64,000 bases of DNA from Calliphora vicina (taxonomy: Eukaryota; Arthropoda; Insecta; Diptera; Calliphoridae): assembly GCF_958450345.1 (NCBI RefSeq), contig NC_088780.1, forward strand, positions 108,140,226 through 108,204,225, in the 5' to 3' direction. A model generated the notes under the pieces. The model saw only the letters and a program-made list of their open reading frames with translations. It was not told the origin of the DNA and did no database searches. This document shows positions 60,801 to 63,613 of the stretch, piece after piece. How positions within the stretch are numbered: position 1 is the first letter of the stretch; every line of letters starts with the position of its first letter. Position numbers and translations under genes: made by a program.

Positions 60801-63613
60801 TGTAACCATATAATTTGGTATTATTTGCCTTACACACACATTAATTCAAACACATATATGTAGAATATTTTAGGTTTTCGATTTGTTTTTTTTTTCTTTT
60901 CATAAACCTTCCCCTGAGTTTTGGAAAATTTATGATCATACATGTTGATTTTGTGTATTATTTGTCTTAAATCATCATAAAAAAATTGAAGAAAAGAATT
61001 TACATCCTTGCACAAACAGAAAGACAAAGTAAATCTTGTTAAAAGTGTACACAAGCATAATAATTGAATATGTACAGGTCAGCAAATATTGTTGTCAAAT
61101 AAATATAGATAGAATTGAAAATCAAAGAGCTCAAGCTATTTAAATCTTGTGCGGGATAGAAATTTCATATGAATACTTTTTTCAGTTTTTATTATTGTAT
61201 ATCAAAACTAATAGAATAGAATAGAATTATGATATGTTATTTACATAATAATTATAGTTTTTTTATTCAAGTTTTTATATTATTTAGAACTATGTAAATG
61301 CAAAAAAGAAAAGTAGCTTTTTAAAACCAATGATATTTAATATAATGAAAACTTTCTAAAATTACGGTGCGTATGAGTAATATGTGACTAATTGCTGAAA
61401 TACAAATTCATCATACGATACAATGCTCTTTGTCATGCGTGGTTCCAGACGGTTGAGGGGTTAAATAGGAAATCCCCCCCCAAAAAAAAACCAAAAAGTT
61501 TTAATATAAAGGAAGAAAAAAGAAAAATATACTTAAAATAAATTTTACTCTATTTTTCCTAATGGTTGATCTACATCCGTGCCTGCTCTAACGTATAAGT
61601 CCTATTGCATATAAATATGTTTAAGAATCACTGAAGAGTTCCTAAACAATTGGAAAATTATGTCAGTTGACATATTCGAGTGTTAACAAACTTGTAGAGC
61701 TCGAAAATTGCACAAATAAATAAAGAGAAAATATTACTTTATAATCTACTTATTTATTTTTATAATGACTTGTTCTTGGATCTCGAACGAAAAACAAAGC
61801 TAACGAAGGTTACAGCCCGTTTTTAAAAGATTTTTTTAACTTTATATACTAGTTTGCATGTTGGTTTGTATATTAGTTAAGGTCAAAATTTGTAACTGAA
61901 TTTTAAATCAGCTCTTGTAGTCCGAATACCTGATGACAATGCAATATTATATTCGAAAATTCGACATCAAAACTGTTTAAATAAGCAGTATTATGTTCGA
62001 AAATACGAATTTATGTTCGAAAATTTCTTGAAGCTGGTAAAATAATTTCTAAATCATGAATGAGCATTCTTAAAAAAAATTATTTTAGTTTTATTTGAGG
62101 TCAGTTTCCAATTTCGAACTCAAAAATTTCGAAAAAAAATTTCAAATGTTCATGAATATTCAAGTATTTACTTTGAAAATATGTTCGAAAATTCGTATTA
62201 AAATTCGAAATATTCTAGGAGCTTTAAAAGAAAATCGAATAATAATAAAAAAATATTTTTTAAAAAGCTCTAAAAAGAAGCAAATAAACTTTCAATAAAA
62301 TCAAACTATTTATATATAATGTAATACATTATACAGCAAATTGTATAACATCATAAATAGTTTGATATAAAAGAAAGATAAATTTCTTTACTTTAGAGCA
62401 CTTAAATAAAAGTTTTGTTTAAAAATGTTTTTCTTCATTATTTTTTAATTTTTATAAAATAAATTTAATTCTAAACTTACAAATCGAATACAATTCACAT
62501 GAATTTTTTTTATTTATTCATATAATAAAGTCGAAAACAATTTTTCTTTCGTTGGTTTCACGAATCAAACAAACATTTGATGTTATTCACTCGAAATTTA
62601 TATGAAAAACTTTCAAAAACAGATTCTAAGGAAAATTCAACTCGTTCTTGAATATTTTAAAAATTTCTTTGCAACTAGTTAAACAACATTTTTCAAACAA
62701 TTTGAAAAACTATCGGGAATTTGTTTAAGTACATTTCTTTTTTTTTATCTTGACATATTTCTATAAAATATGCTTCTCGAACTTTTATATTTATACATAC
62801 ATTTTAAATACGTAATGATTTAATATAGTTTCACAAAACTAATTGCCCTTGTTTATTATTTACTATTAAATATTTCATTATTTACTCTTAAAATATATAC
62901 TTTTATTTACACTAATAAAGTTATTATCCAAAAATAATTGAGTAAACTTTTGAACAAACCAAAAAACTAACAACTAAATTTATTACAATTTACAAACAAC
63001 CAAAATAAATGCTCTAACATATAAATTGACATTTTTATTAACATTTAAATAGACAATTCCAAAACAAGAAAACTAAATGAAACAAAAGAGAAAATCAAAT
63101 AAATAAAACTATTGAAAATTCGAGTTCAATGCCACTCAACTACTAATAACAATGTCTGAAATTACACACAGATACTCAGGCATGAGCAGCAATTTGTGTA
63201 TATTGTATACATATATGTAGATATGAATGTAGTTTTAAATCCTATACTACATACATGTAACACAGATACAAATATATCGTTTTATATACATATAACTTTT
63301 TATATGATTTACGTTTCTATACATGTATTTGTATGTATGTATGTTTATATGCATGTAATATGTTAGTATTCATCATAAACGATACTCACTTATCTCTGCC
63401 AGTTGTTAGAACATTATCCTCCTGCAATGGTTTTCCATTGTGCAGCCATTCAATATTATCGATTGCTGAACCCGTTGTCGAACAATTGAATATTGCCGTT
63501 CCGCCCGAATTGACAATTTGAACTTGTGGCAATATATGAACAGATACGTACGAATTCACAAACAAACGTATTTCAATACGTTGTTCGCCAAATTGATTTG
63601 ATGCTTGACAAAC
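615..63613 (-). CDS. Dscam2: Dscam2 (Down syndrome cell adhesion molecule 2), interior 12 exons, partial at both ends
   Basis: Join on the minus strand: 63613-63390, 56201-56074, 55935-55835, 52179-51975, 19117-18986, 17833-17684, 14334-14189, 13725-13590, 11125-11006, 3212-3060, 2825-2303, 825-615. The total is 2,229 nt, 743 codons, with no stop and matched splice phases at every junction. Domain order is Ig3 end, Ig4, Ig5, Ig6, Ig7, Ig8, Ig9, FNIII 1, FNIII 2 start; each Ig has its two cysteines and a YxC motif. The introns at the Ig3-9 domain borders that were seen (after exons 2, 4, 6, 8 and 10 as listed here) are all phase 1. Known of the family: Dscam2 is a single-pass neuronal surface receptor that binds homophilically and mediates repulsion, for example in layered tiling of the visual system. 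Assignment to Dscam2 rather than Dscam1 rests on remembered signatures such as RRDRGVYQCLVENQ, PPYVRAIGPIKAVAGEDI and RPDTPSNLEIFEVGSRTVKL. It continues past both edges of the window. Confidence 0.9.
826..2302 (-). other. Dscam2 intron with a dispersed-repeat relic
   Basis: Intron of 1,477 bp. Poly-A/T tracts fill about 1,500-1,700. A dispersed repeat (family B, below) occupies roughly 1,420-2,020. Nothing else is recognisable. Confidence 0.7.
1420..2020 (+). repeat. Dispersed repeat family B, degenerate copy
   Basis: It begins AAGTAAGAGATCTATATTCT and continues through GCTGTGCCGAATCTTATATA. It ends near CAGACAGATAGACGGACATG. The same start appears reverse-complemented at about 6,960-7,000. 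Related blocks recur at 12,640, 29,530 and 46,620. Repeats with these motifs are common in dipteran genomes, but I cannot assign a superfamily. Confidence 0.6.
2303..2825 (-). CDS. Dscam2: Dscam2 exon: Ig9 and most of FNIII 1
   Basis: Acceptor TAG just above 2825, donor GTAATT from 2302; 523 nt, 2 nt + 173 codons + 2 nt. It is the only Ig domain in the window not split by an intron. Ig9 runs from PARFEQTSRNISSRRNDAVT, with cysteines in LDCHAKG and IYKCIAENPYG, to LAVQ. FNIII 1 starts ERPDTPSNLEIFEVGSRTVK, with core LSWRRPFDGNSPVLSYLVQY. It ends STSISK, with the next codon split as AG|T (Ser). Confidence 0.93.
3060..3212 (-). CDS. Dscam2: Dscam2 exon: second half of Ig8
   Basis: Acceptor TAG at 3215-3213, donor GTAAGT from 3059; 153 nt, 2 nt + 50 codons + 1 nt. 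It reads KLNKDFKPLNMRNHSLVLNL, then ATDIDEGYYMCQATNDIGPG and LKKIIRINVN. The second cysteine is in YYMCQA. Only 234 bp of intron (2,826-3,059, with a TATG/TG-rich tract near 2,890-2,930) separates it from the Ig9 exon. Confidence 0.92.
3588..5110. repeat. Tandem array of ~112-bp units
   Basis: Degenerate units spaced 111-114 bp contain CGCTTATTGGCCAAGTTATT, TTTAGATATTTTGAGTTTTT, AAAAATCGATTTTTGGTCAG and ATGAGTGATCACAGATCGAG. Landmark CGCTTATTGG occurs at 3588, 3701, 3812, 3972 and 4086 and onward; some units are truncated or partly duplicated. The same unit occurs in the opposite orientation at 15,240-16,090. Confidence 0.9.
3588..5357 (-). mobile_element. Probable non-autonomous Helitron-like element carrying the array
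   Basis: Right of the array, 5,110-5,357 read on the minus strand begins TCTAAATAAAAATCAAATGT, directly after an A. This matches the start of the better-preserved copy at 14,740 (TCTATATAAATAAAAATCAA). The 3' CTRR end was not convincingly found; a CTAGT at about 3,472 on the minus strand is only a weak candidate. Confidence 0.45.
5590..5720 (+). repeat. Family B repeat fragment
   Basis: Contains ATTTCGATGTGTTACCAACG, GAATTACAAAATCAATATAC and a run of CCCCCATC, then TTTTGATGGTGTATATAAG. It matches, in reverse complement, the 6,460-6,530 end of the neighbouring copy. Confidence 0.5.
6455..7000 (-). repeat. Family B dispersed repeat, near full-length
   Basis: On the minus strand it begins near AAGTATGAGTGTTATATTCG with GCTGTGCCGAATCTTG. 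It passes through the block ATGGACCGATCCTCACAAAA and ends near TACCCCATATATTTTTTGAT. The blocks GTATGGCGAAAATC, TCCCCATACAAGG and TTGTGAGGATCGGTCCATAA recur in four other places in the window. Confidence 0.6.
8275..8720 (-). pseudogene. mariner transposase relic
   Basis: Minus-strand reading gives NIHGAKVIICIWWEQKGPLY then YELL. After a frameshift near 8,390 it gives ETAIFHQDNARPQVAIPVKK, YLE, a stop, then SDWEVLPHAVNSPDH. These match the mariner catalytic core: CIWWDQKGVVYYELL, the second catalytic Asp in HDNARPHVA, and WEVLPHPPYSPD. No start, no terminal repeats and several disruptions: a dead fragment of the D,D34D family. Confidence 0.85.
11006..11125 (-). CDS. Dscam2: Dscam2 exon: first half of Ig8
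   Basis: Acceptor TAG just above 11125, donor GTAAGT from 11005; 120 nt, 2 nt + 39 codons + 1 nt. The joined first codon is Val, then APRWYLEPMDTAIMLGNTIS and INCEAEGYPIPTITWFKGQG, with the first cysteine in INCEAE and the core tryptophan in ITWFK. It is followed in transcription by a 7.8-kb intron rich in repeats. Confidence 0.92.
11126..13589 (-). other. Dscam2 intron between Ig7 and Ig8, 2.5 kb
   Basis: Holds TE-derived blocks at 11,830-12,060 (TTAGTTCCGGAGGTGCCGAT, similar to 47,090-47,290), duplicated ATGGGAGGTGCCACGCCCAC-type blocks at 12,310 and 12,450, and a family B copy at 12,640-13,130. I looked here for an alternative Ig7 exon and saw none. Confidence 0.6.
12640..13130 (-). repeat. 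Family B dispersed repeat copy
   Basis: Contains ACCAACCATCAAAAAAAGAT, GTATGGCGAAAATC, TAGTCCCCATACAAGGC and TTGTGAGGATCGGTCCATAA, in the same order as at 6,460-6,960. Confidence 0.6.
13590..13725 (-). CDS. Dscam2: Dscam2 exon: second half of Ig7
   Basis: Acceptor AAG just above 13725, donor GTAAGA from 13589; 136 nt, 45 codons + 1 nt. It reads ITEKKEEFYSLLVFKDISAK, then HSGKYTCYASNAAAKVNYTA and ends ELQVR. The second cysteine is in YTCYAS. The acceptor lacks a CAG and its pyrimidine tract is interrupted by purines, so it looks weak. That would suit regulated splicing, but this is only an inference. The intron to the other half of Ig7 is 463 bp. Confidence 0.88.
13726..14188 (-). other. Dscam2 intron splitting Ig7, 463 bp
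   Basis: Pyrimidine/AT-rich intron between the two Ig7 exons. No additional Ig coding segment or mobile element is visible. Confidence 0.7.
14189..14334 (-). CDS. Dscam2: Dscam2 exon: first half of Ig7
   Basis: Acceptor CAG at 14337-14335, donor GTAAAT from 14188; 146 nt, 2 nt + 48 codons. It reads PPVIEPFKFPKNLQEGGRAQ, then ITCAVSSGDMPIYFSWKKDD and ends LPSSLQ, with the first cysteine and core tryptophan of Ig7. Known of the family: in Drosophila Dscam2, Ig7 exists in two mutually exclusive versions (exons 10A and 10B). Only this version was recognised by eye here. Confidence 0.92.
14740..16315 (+). mobile_element. Non-autonomous Helitron-like element with internal minisatellite
   Basis: It begins TCTATATAAATAAAAATCAA directly after an A. 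It ends CTGTCGGGTCAGCTAG directly before a T, the TC...CTRR layout with A|T insertion expected of Helitrons. The only terminal hairpin seen is weak (CTG-TCGGGT-CAG). No Rep/helicase coding sequence is present, so it would be non-autonomous. The interior holds about nine degenerate ~115-bp units. Confidence 0.65.
15240..16090. repeat. ~115-bp tandem array, inverted relative to the 3.6-5.1 kb array
   Basis: Units contain CTCGATCTGTGATCACTCAT, CTAATAACTTGGCCAATAAG and CGTTTAATCAAGAAAA. The landmark AAGCGTTTAAT recurs at about 15,243, 15,360, 15,550, 15,665, 15,780, 15,959 and 16,073. It is the reverse complement of the unit at 3,588-5,110. Confidence 0.9.
17235..17350 (+). pseudogene. mariner transposase relic
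   Basis: Plus-strand frames give LDEKRPEWQ, then, shifted, AQPRVAVK, a stop, SGWEVLLHLLYSPDHW. This matches the mariner core (LxEKRPxW, NARPHVA, WEVLPHPPYSPD). It shares the YSPDH variant with the 8.3-kb relic, so they probably belong to the same family. Too short and broken to be functional. Confidence 0.75.
17684..17833 (-). CDS. Dscam2: Dscam2 exon: second half of Ig6
   Basis: Acceptor CAG at 17836-17834, donor GTGAGT from 17683; 150 nt, 2 nt + 49 codons + 1 nt. It reads THYTLAPVQQGGYLVIKNVE, then PNRDQGMYTCIVKSRTGEEA with the second Ig6 cysteine, then RRDMQLNVN. The last codon (A|GT, Ser) is completed by the first Ig7 exon, so the domain boundary lies on a phase-1 intron. Confidence 0.92.
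17834..18985 (-). other. Dscam2 intron splitting Ig6, 1.15 kb
   Basis: Largely occupied by the MITE at 18,188-18,885. The rest is AT-rich without recognised features. Confidence 0.7.
18188..18885. mobile_element. MITE with CCCAGCAGTT terminal inverted repeats
   Basis: The left end CCCAGCAGTTTTAGGAGACA continues GTCCCGAACTAGTGATTTTA. The right end is AACTGCTGGG. The interior (CTATATGTTACTAATAGACA, TGGAATGTATAAAGTAACCA) also appears inverted at 20,990-21,090. The long left end recurs at both ends of 53,703-54,231. No target duplication was identified. Confidence 0.6.
18986..19117 (-). CDS. Dscam2: Dscam2 exon: first half of Ig6
   Basis: Acceptor TAG at 19120-19118, donor GTAAGA from 18985; 132 nt, 2 nt + 43 codons + 1 nt. 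It reads PPYVRAIGPIKAVAGEDIKV then HCPFSGYPIEQIRWEKGHHE, with the first cysteine in HCPF and the core tryptophan in IRWEK. The split last codon (A|AT) becomes Asn on joining with the next exon. The frame joins exactly to the Ig5 exon 33 kb upstream in transcription. Confidence 0.92.
20602..21712. mobile_element. hAT-like non-autonomous element, 1.1 kb
   Basis: Terminal inverted repeats TAGGGGGCGGAT are flanked by a perfect 8-bp direct repeat GTTATTAT (20,594-20,601 and 21,713-21,720). An 8-bp duplication and the TAGGG-type tip fit the hAT superfamily. No transposase reading frame is present. The interior contains a piece of the CCCAGCAGTT MITE (about 20,990-21,175). Confidence 0.85.
20990..21175. 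repeat. Partial CCCAGCAGTT-family MITE nested in the hAT-like element
   Basis: TTTGACGTGCTATTTGTAAT and GCAGAGAGAAGTCAATTGGT are reverse-complement matches to about 18,735-18,800. The end AAATCACTAGATTACGACAG then TCTCGTAAAACTGCTTGG is a degenerate copy of that family's terminal repeat. Confidence 0.6.
22140..22381. mobile_element. piggyBac-like MITE, 242 bp
   Basis: Ends CCCTCTAAC...GTTAGAGGG are perfect inverted repeats, each bordered by TTAA (22,136-22,139 and 22,382-22,385). The TTAA target and CCC tips are the piggyBac signature. It is too short to code. Confidence 0.75.
23101..23640 (+). pseudogene. mariner-superfamily transposase relic
   Basis: The reading begins MNRLTLEQRYQIYFEDQSSI then CATYRRLF, a helix-turn-helix start typical of a mariner-like group. 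After a large internal deletion it continues FVNKNCLI, PKKFTVWC and CDLTLLDYFFF, corresponding to the family blocks xVNxQNCRIW, KVTVWC and CDLTPLDYFLW. Frames change several times and stops are present. Confidence 0.75.
23700..24540 (-). repeat. Degenerate copy of the TAGGGTGGCCC element, inverted
   Basis: Blocks such as TTTTTGTCTTCGTAGGATAC, CGTTAACCTATTCGCAGGTA and TGCGATTTTCAAG are reverse-complement counterparts of 54,480-55,100. Its own termini are not recognisable. Confidence 0.55.
24765..24895. repeat. Hairpin (foldback) MITE, ~130 bp
   Basis: AACACGAAGTCTGGTTATG pairs with CATAACCAGACTTCGTGTT. Inside, TTAACTAACAGTTATACTG pairs with CAGTATAACTATTAGTTAA, so nearly the whole element folds into one stem. 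The flanking runs CCCC and GGGGG extend the pairing. Confidence 0.8.
25406..25738 (+). repeat. Truncated copy of the hAT-like MITE at 57,716
   Basis: It begins CAGAGATCGAAAATAACTCG and stays nearly identical to 57,716-58,050 over about 330 bp. The match stops where the 25,744 foldback starts, so the right end appears to have been replaced by, or lost to, that element. Confidence 0.85.
25744..26521. mobile_element. Foldback element with ~200-bp inverted arms
   Basis: The left arm 25,744-25,945 (TTTTTCGTTCATAAACTTTG, TTTCATGGGAACATAAATTT) pairs with the right arm 26,326-26,521 (GTTCCCATGAACTATCCATT, ending GATGAACGAAAAA). The centre includes GGAATACATGTGGGGCTCGG, which recurs inverted at about 26,600. 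No coding capacity. Confidence 0.8.
27065..27222 (-). repeat. Inverted repeat pair, left member
   Basis: Read on the minus strand it begins CTAAACACGCCGGGCATCAC, then GGGATATACAG and TGAGTGAGTCATTCGTTGGC. The partner at 29,068-29,200 on the plus strand starts the same way. The two run outward from a ~1.8-kb spacer. Confidence 0.7.
28322..29064. other. Probable TIR-element relic, single end
   Basis: Begins TAGGGTGGCCCTTACTTCGA, resembling the termini at 52,293 and 54,258. No matching right end was found before the inverted repeat at 29,068. Confidence 0.35.
29068..29200 (+). repeat. Inverted repeat pair, right member
   Basis: Begins AACACGCCGGGCAGCACCAC then GGGATATACAACGATGAGTG. It mirrors the copy ending at 27,222, including the block TTTCTATTTGTGTGGAATTT. 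Confidence 0.7.
29225..29512 (-). mobile_element. Probable solo LTR of a Gypsy-type retrotransposon
   Basis: On the minus strand the segment begins TGTATAAGTATGACAACATT and ends near CGTACATGCA. Between lies a core promoter: TATAAATAG (29,375-29,367), then about 29 bases on TCAGTG (29,346-29,341), an insect Inr-like start. No internal gag/pol sequence or second LTR is present. Exact ends and target duplication were not resolved. Confidence 0.5.
29341..29375 (-). promoter_or_regulatory. TATA box plus Inr in the solo LTR
   Basis: TATAAATAG followed at the canonical ~30-base spacing by TCAGTG, on the same strand as Dscam2. It could act as an intronic promoter, but this is inferred from motif spacing only. 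Confidence 0.45.
29530..29885 (-). repeat. Family B dispersed repeat copy
   Basis: Contains TATGCCCGTCCGTCTGTCGA, GTATGGCGAAAATC, TAGTCCCCATACAAG and GAGGATCGGTCCATAATTAA, in the order seen in the 6.5-kb and 12.7-kb copies. Confidence 0.6.
30893..31512. mobile_element. MITE with ~110-bp terminal inverted repeats
   Basis: The left arm reads GGTCCGACCAATGAATTTTG, AGACACGTGTATCGGCGTTT and GAAAGTTTACATCTGAATTT. The right arm at 31,396-31,512 is its reverse complement (AAATTCAGATGTAAACTTTC, GCCGATACACGTGTC, TTGGTCGGACC). Pairing fades near 30,893 and 31,512. No coding capacity. Confidence 0.8.
31733..32442 (+). repeat. Dispersed repeat family A, near full-length
   Basis: It starts GTTATACCCTACACCACCAT, includes CGATGTCCGTCCGTCTGGCT and CATGTAAACCTTGTGCGCAG, and ends TATGGTCGGGCTTGACCGAC. 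Inverted copies lie at 45,624-46,362 (well preserved) and 50,070-50,640 (degenerate). Confidence 0.8.
33410..34420. repeat. Degenerate minisatellite with TTTTCTATAGAAAAT core
   Basis: Repeated units of roughly 40-50 bp combine the palindrome TTTTCTATAGAAAA with AAAGTTATCGATAAC. Unit length and sequence vary widely. Arrays at 35,395-35,775 and 63,790-64,000 share the palindromic core but not the spacer. Confidence 0.85.
34964..35210. mobile_element. MITE, 247 bp, CACAGAGAAAAC ends
   Basis: Long terminal inverted repeats of about 55 bp: CACAGAGAAAACTGATTCGT, GATAGCAACCGAATTTGTTG, CCAATCGAATGATT and the mirror image ending at TTTTCTCTGTG. A second copy lies at 57,265-57,469. Confidence 0.85.
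35395..35775. repeat. Minisatellite with TTTTCTATAGAAAATGTTGTG units
   Basis: About nine degenerate units of ~35-45 bp: TTCTATAGAAAATGTTGTGT then ATAACAGAA. It shares the palindromic core with the array at 33.4-34.4 kb. Confidence 0.85.
36353..39473 (+). repeat. 177-bp tandem array, left arm
   Basis: The landmark GGATTTTTTGAAATCCG occurs at 36,524, 36,701 and 36,878, exactly 177 bp apart, and so on to the centre. Units differ at a few diagnostic sites: GCTTAT or GCCTAT, GCAGCAG or GCAGGAG, and TTTTC or TTTTT. One unit near 37,115-37,230 has a ~54-bp internal duplication. Confidence 0.95.
39474..42789 (-). repeat. 177-bp tandem array, right arm (inverted)
   Basis: Same unit, reverse orientation, about 18.7 copies. 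Diagnostic sites show three unit types. B has GCCTAT/GCAGGAG, T has GCTTAT with TTTTTAAAA, and C has GCTTAT/GCAGCAG with TTTTCAAAA. Reading toward the centre they mostly run B-T-C or B-T-T-C, a higher-order repeat of ~531 or ~708 bp. Confidence 0.93.
45624..46362 (-). repeat. Family A dispersed repeat, inserted in another repeat
   Basis: Reverse complement of 31,733-32,442: starts AAGTATGGTCGGTCAAGCCC, ends CCACTATGGTGTAGGGTATA, and includes CAGACGGACGGACATCGTTT. It interrupts a different repeat whose uninterrupted version is at about 20,070-20,150 (CAATAAACAATTTGATAATA ... ATTCACTTCATACTAC). Confidence 0.8.
46620..46925 (-). repeat. Family B dispersed repeat copy
   Basis: Contains AATATTGGTCGTAGAACCAA, CAAGATATGTCTGTCCGTCT, AAGTATGGCGAAAGTCGGGC and CCCATACAAGGTCCCTCTCA, as in the 12.7-kb copy. 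It sits between inverted copies (46,380-46,440 and 47,010-47,060) of the sequence around GCCAAGTTTTCGCCGCAATT. Confidence 0.55.
50070..50640 (-). repeat. Family A dispersed repeat, degenerate
   Basis: Aligns by eye with 45,700-46,360: ATGATTTTCGGAAGGAATTA, TTTGTATGGGGGCTAGGAAA, GGGCGGACGGACATCGTTTA, and a diverged end GGTGGTGTACGGTATAAAAA. Confidence 0.65.
50893..51270. mobile_element. MITE with ACACAGAAAAAAG ends
   Basis: Left end ACACAGAAAAAAG, right end CTTTTTTCTGTGT, a perfect 13-bp inverted repeat. Interior AT-rich with several ATAATATTTAT blocks. The tip resembles the 34,964 and 57,265 elements but the interiors differ. Confidence 0.6.
51975..52179 (-). CDS. Dscam2: Dscam2 exon: second half of Ig5
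   Basis: Acceptor CAG at 52182-52180, donor GTAAGT from 51974; 205 nt, phase 0 in, 1 nt out (split Gly codon). It begins FSWLLDSQPIMDVSLHHRFA with the core Ig tryptophan. It later has HVRPDDGGLYKCIATNTMGS with the second cysteine and ends ARLNVYG. It is followed in transcription by the largest intron in the window, about 32.9 kb. Confidence 0.92.
52293..53264. mobile_element. TIR element (GGGTGGCCCTTATTTTAGA) with nested retrotransposon fragment
   Basis: Left end GGGTGGCCCTTATTTTAGAC pairs imperfectly with the right end TCTAAATAAGTGTCACCCTA. The tips resemble the TAGGGTGGCCC elements at 54,258 and 28,322. The reverse-transcriptase fragment at 52,565-53,000 lies inside. No clean target duplication was seen. 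Confidence 0.5.
52565..53000 (-). pseudogene. Non-LTR retrotransposon reverse transcriptase, C-terminal relic
   Basis: Minus strand reads SLNKARAALGRLQPVWRNSK, ISRRMKLRIFNACVKSTQLY, GSETW, then FINKCLRIICRIFWP and ISNTDIWNLINEEPI. After a frameshift near 52,720 it reads RKWTWIGHTIRK and SRGRPKNTWRR. This is the recognisable C-terminal part of LINE polymerases (KLRIFNxxVKSxLLYGxETW ... RRWRWIGHxLRK ... GRPxxTWRR). The catalytic domain and endonuclease are missing, as in a 5'-truncated copy. The clade was not settled. Confidence 0.85.
53703..54231. mobile_element. MITE, CCCAGCAGTT family, ~530 bp
   Basis: Left end CCCAGTGGTTCTAGGAGACA then GTCCCGGACTAGTGATTTTA; right end AAAATCACTAGTTCGGGACA then GTCTCCTAGAACTGC. 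Inverted repeats of ~40 bp; related to 18,188-18,885. No coding sequence. Confidence 0.8.
54258..55299. mobile_element. hAT-like non-autonomous element with ~110-bp TIRs, 1.04 kb
   Basis: Ends TAGGGTGGCCCTTAATAAAC and its reverse complement, with pairing continuing over ~110 bp (CATTCTCACCCCCCAGTTTG, GTGAACATTAGTAAAAAAAT). A perfect 8-bp direct repeat ATGAGTAT flanks it (54,250-54,257 and 55,300-55,307). No transposase. The clean duplication and well-matched arms suggest a fairly recent insertion. Confidence 0.88.
55358..55815. mobile_element. AACCGGTTTT-rich TIR element
   Basis: Left TAGAGTATCCAAAACCGAAA and right GGTTTTTTGGACACTCTA are inverted. The interior repeats AAACCGGTTTT in both orientations at least eight times. 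Target duplication not found. It ends about 20 bp before the Ig5 exon's splice donor. Confidence 0.65.
55835..55935 (-). CDS. Dscam2: Dscam2 exon: first half of Ig5
   Basis: Acceptor TAG just above 55935, donor GTAAGT from 55834; 101 nt, 2 + 33 codons, leaving in phase 0. It reads TVPELIYTFIEQNVRPGPLI then SLKCSASGSPPPQ, carrying the first Ig5 cysteine. The short 138-bp intron to the Ig4 exon and the 3.65-kb intron to the rest of Ig5 show how unevenly introns have expanded in this gene. Confidence 0.9.
56074..56201 (-). CDS. Dscam2: Dscam2 exon: second half of Ig4
   Basis: Acceptor CAG at 56204-56202, donor GTAAAT from 56073; 128 nt, entered with 1 nt and left with 1 nt of a codon. It reads LRFLAKTSLVIQNVGRRDRG, then VYQCLVENQKSSAQAMAELK. 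The second Ig4 cysteine sits in VYQC, and the terminal Asp codon of the domain linker is split into the next exon. The next exon follows after an intron of only 138 bp (55,936-56,073). The motif RRDRGVYQC is one of the features pointing to Dscam2. Confidence 0.9.
56820..57262 (-). pseudogene. mariner transposase, internally deleted
   Basis: Minus strand reads PKKFEYQELEALLYEDCCKT, QQELAKSLGATQAANCKSFR and AAGLNQKQ, matching the second helix-turn-helix of mariner transposase. It jumps over the catalytic core, a frameshift follows, and it ends LFWREIHILPERWEKVMANY then GQ, the mariner C-terminus (IHxLPERWEKVVAxxGQY). The catalytic aspartates are gone. A MITE abuts the N-terminal side. Confidence 0.88.
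57265..57469. mobile_element. MITE, CACAGAAAAC ends, 205 bp
   Basis: CACAGAAAACAGATTCGTAG then TAGCAACCGAATTTGTTGCC at the left, mirrored at the right up to TCTGTTTTATCTGTG. Same family as 34,964-35,210, with a different short interior. It sits at the broken edge of the mariner gene. Confidence 0.85.
57716..58308. mobile_element. hAT-like MITE, 593 bp, with 8-bp target duplication
   Basis: Begins CAGAAATCGAAAATAAC and ends GTTATTTTCGGTCTCTG, imperfect inverted repeats with a hAT-type CAGAG tip. A perfect 8-bp direct repeat ATATAAAC flanks it (57,708-57,715 and 58,309-58,316). It is near-identical to 25,406-25,738 over the first ~330 bp. Non-coding. Confidence 0.88.
58485..60150 (+). mobile_element. 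Tc1-like transposon, 1,666 bp
   Basis: Ends CAGTGGTTGACAAAACAATG and CCACTG, each bordered by TA (58,483-58,484 and 60,151-60,152), the Tc1/mariner target. The length is normal for a Tc1-like element. ACAAAACAATGG occurs at 58,494 and again at 58,687, and ATCCATTGTTTTGTCAATG occurs inverted at about 59,915, suggesting extra sites within subterminal repeats. It carries one broken transposase gene in forward orientation. Confidence 0.88.
58866..59869 (+). pseudogene. Tc1-like transposase with frameshifts
   Basis: The start ATGGCTAAAGTTAAG gives an N-terminal helix-turn-helix (ICEDLKNKIINDFKAGLKQK, SICDKYSINKSAVSKIIKKF). A shift near 59,040 continues PRKTTPRQDNLIAREFKKLP. The catalytic domain has the first Asp in VLFSDESKYNL. 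A shift near 59,398 continues VNFGGGNIMIWGCFSGQGMG, with the second Asp in WRFQHDKDPKHTS and the Glu in SPDLNSIENLWE. A shift near 59,700 continues to the stop at ~59,869. All three catalytic acids (DD34E type) are still encoded. It is inactivated by about three small indels rather than large loss. Confidence 0.88.
63390..63613 (-). CDS. Dscam2: Dscam2 exon: end of Ig3 and first half of Ig4
   Basis: Acceptor CAG at 63616-63614, donor GTGAGT from 63389. The exon is 224 nt, entered in phase 0 and left with 2 nt of a split codon (AA|T, Asn). It begins VCQASNQFGEQRIEIRLF, the C-terminal Cys strand of Ig3. It then reads YVSVHILPQVQIVNSGGTAI, the A and B strands of Ig4, with its first cysteine in FNCSTTG and the core tryptophan in IEWLHNGKPL. 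The upstream exon that would complete Ig3 lies beyond the right edge. Confidence 0.9.

Larger units (their letters stand above)
56202..63389 (-). other. Dscam2 intron splitting Ig4, 7.2 kb
   Basis: Contains the mariner relic (56,820-57,262), two MITEs (57,265 and 57,716), the Tc1-like transposon (58,485-60,150), and AT-rich sequence from 60.2 to 63.3 kb with simple ATACAT-type repeats near 63,200-63,360 and no gene. Confidence 0.7.

Noticed and set aside
63333..63521. Plus-strand 62-codon frame over the Ig3/Ig4 exon
   Set aside because: It is antisense to a well-supported Dscam2 exon with matched splice sites.
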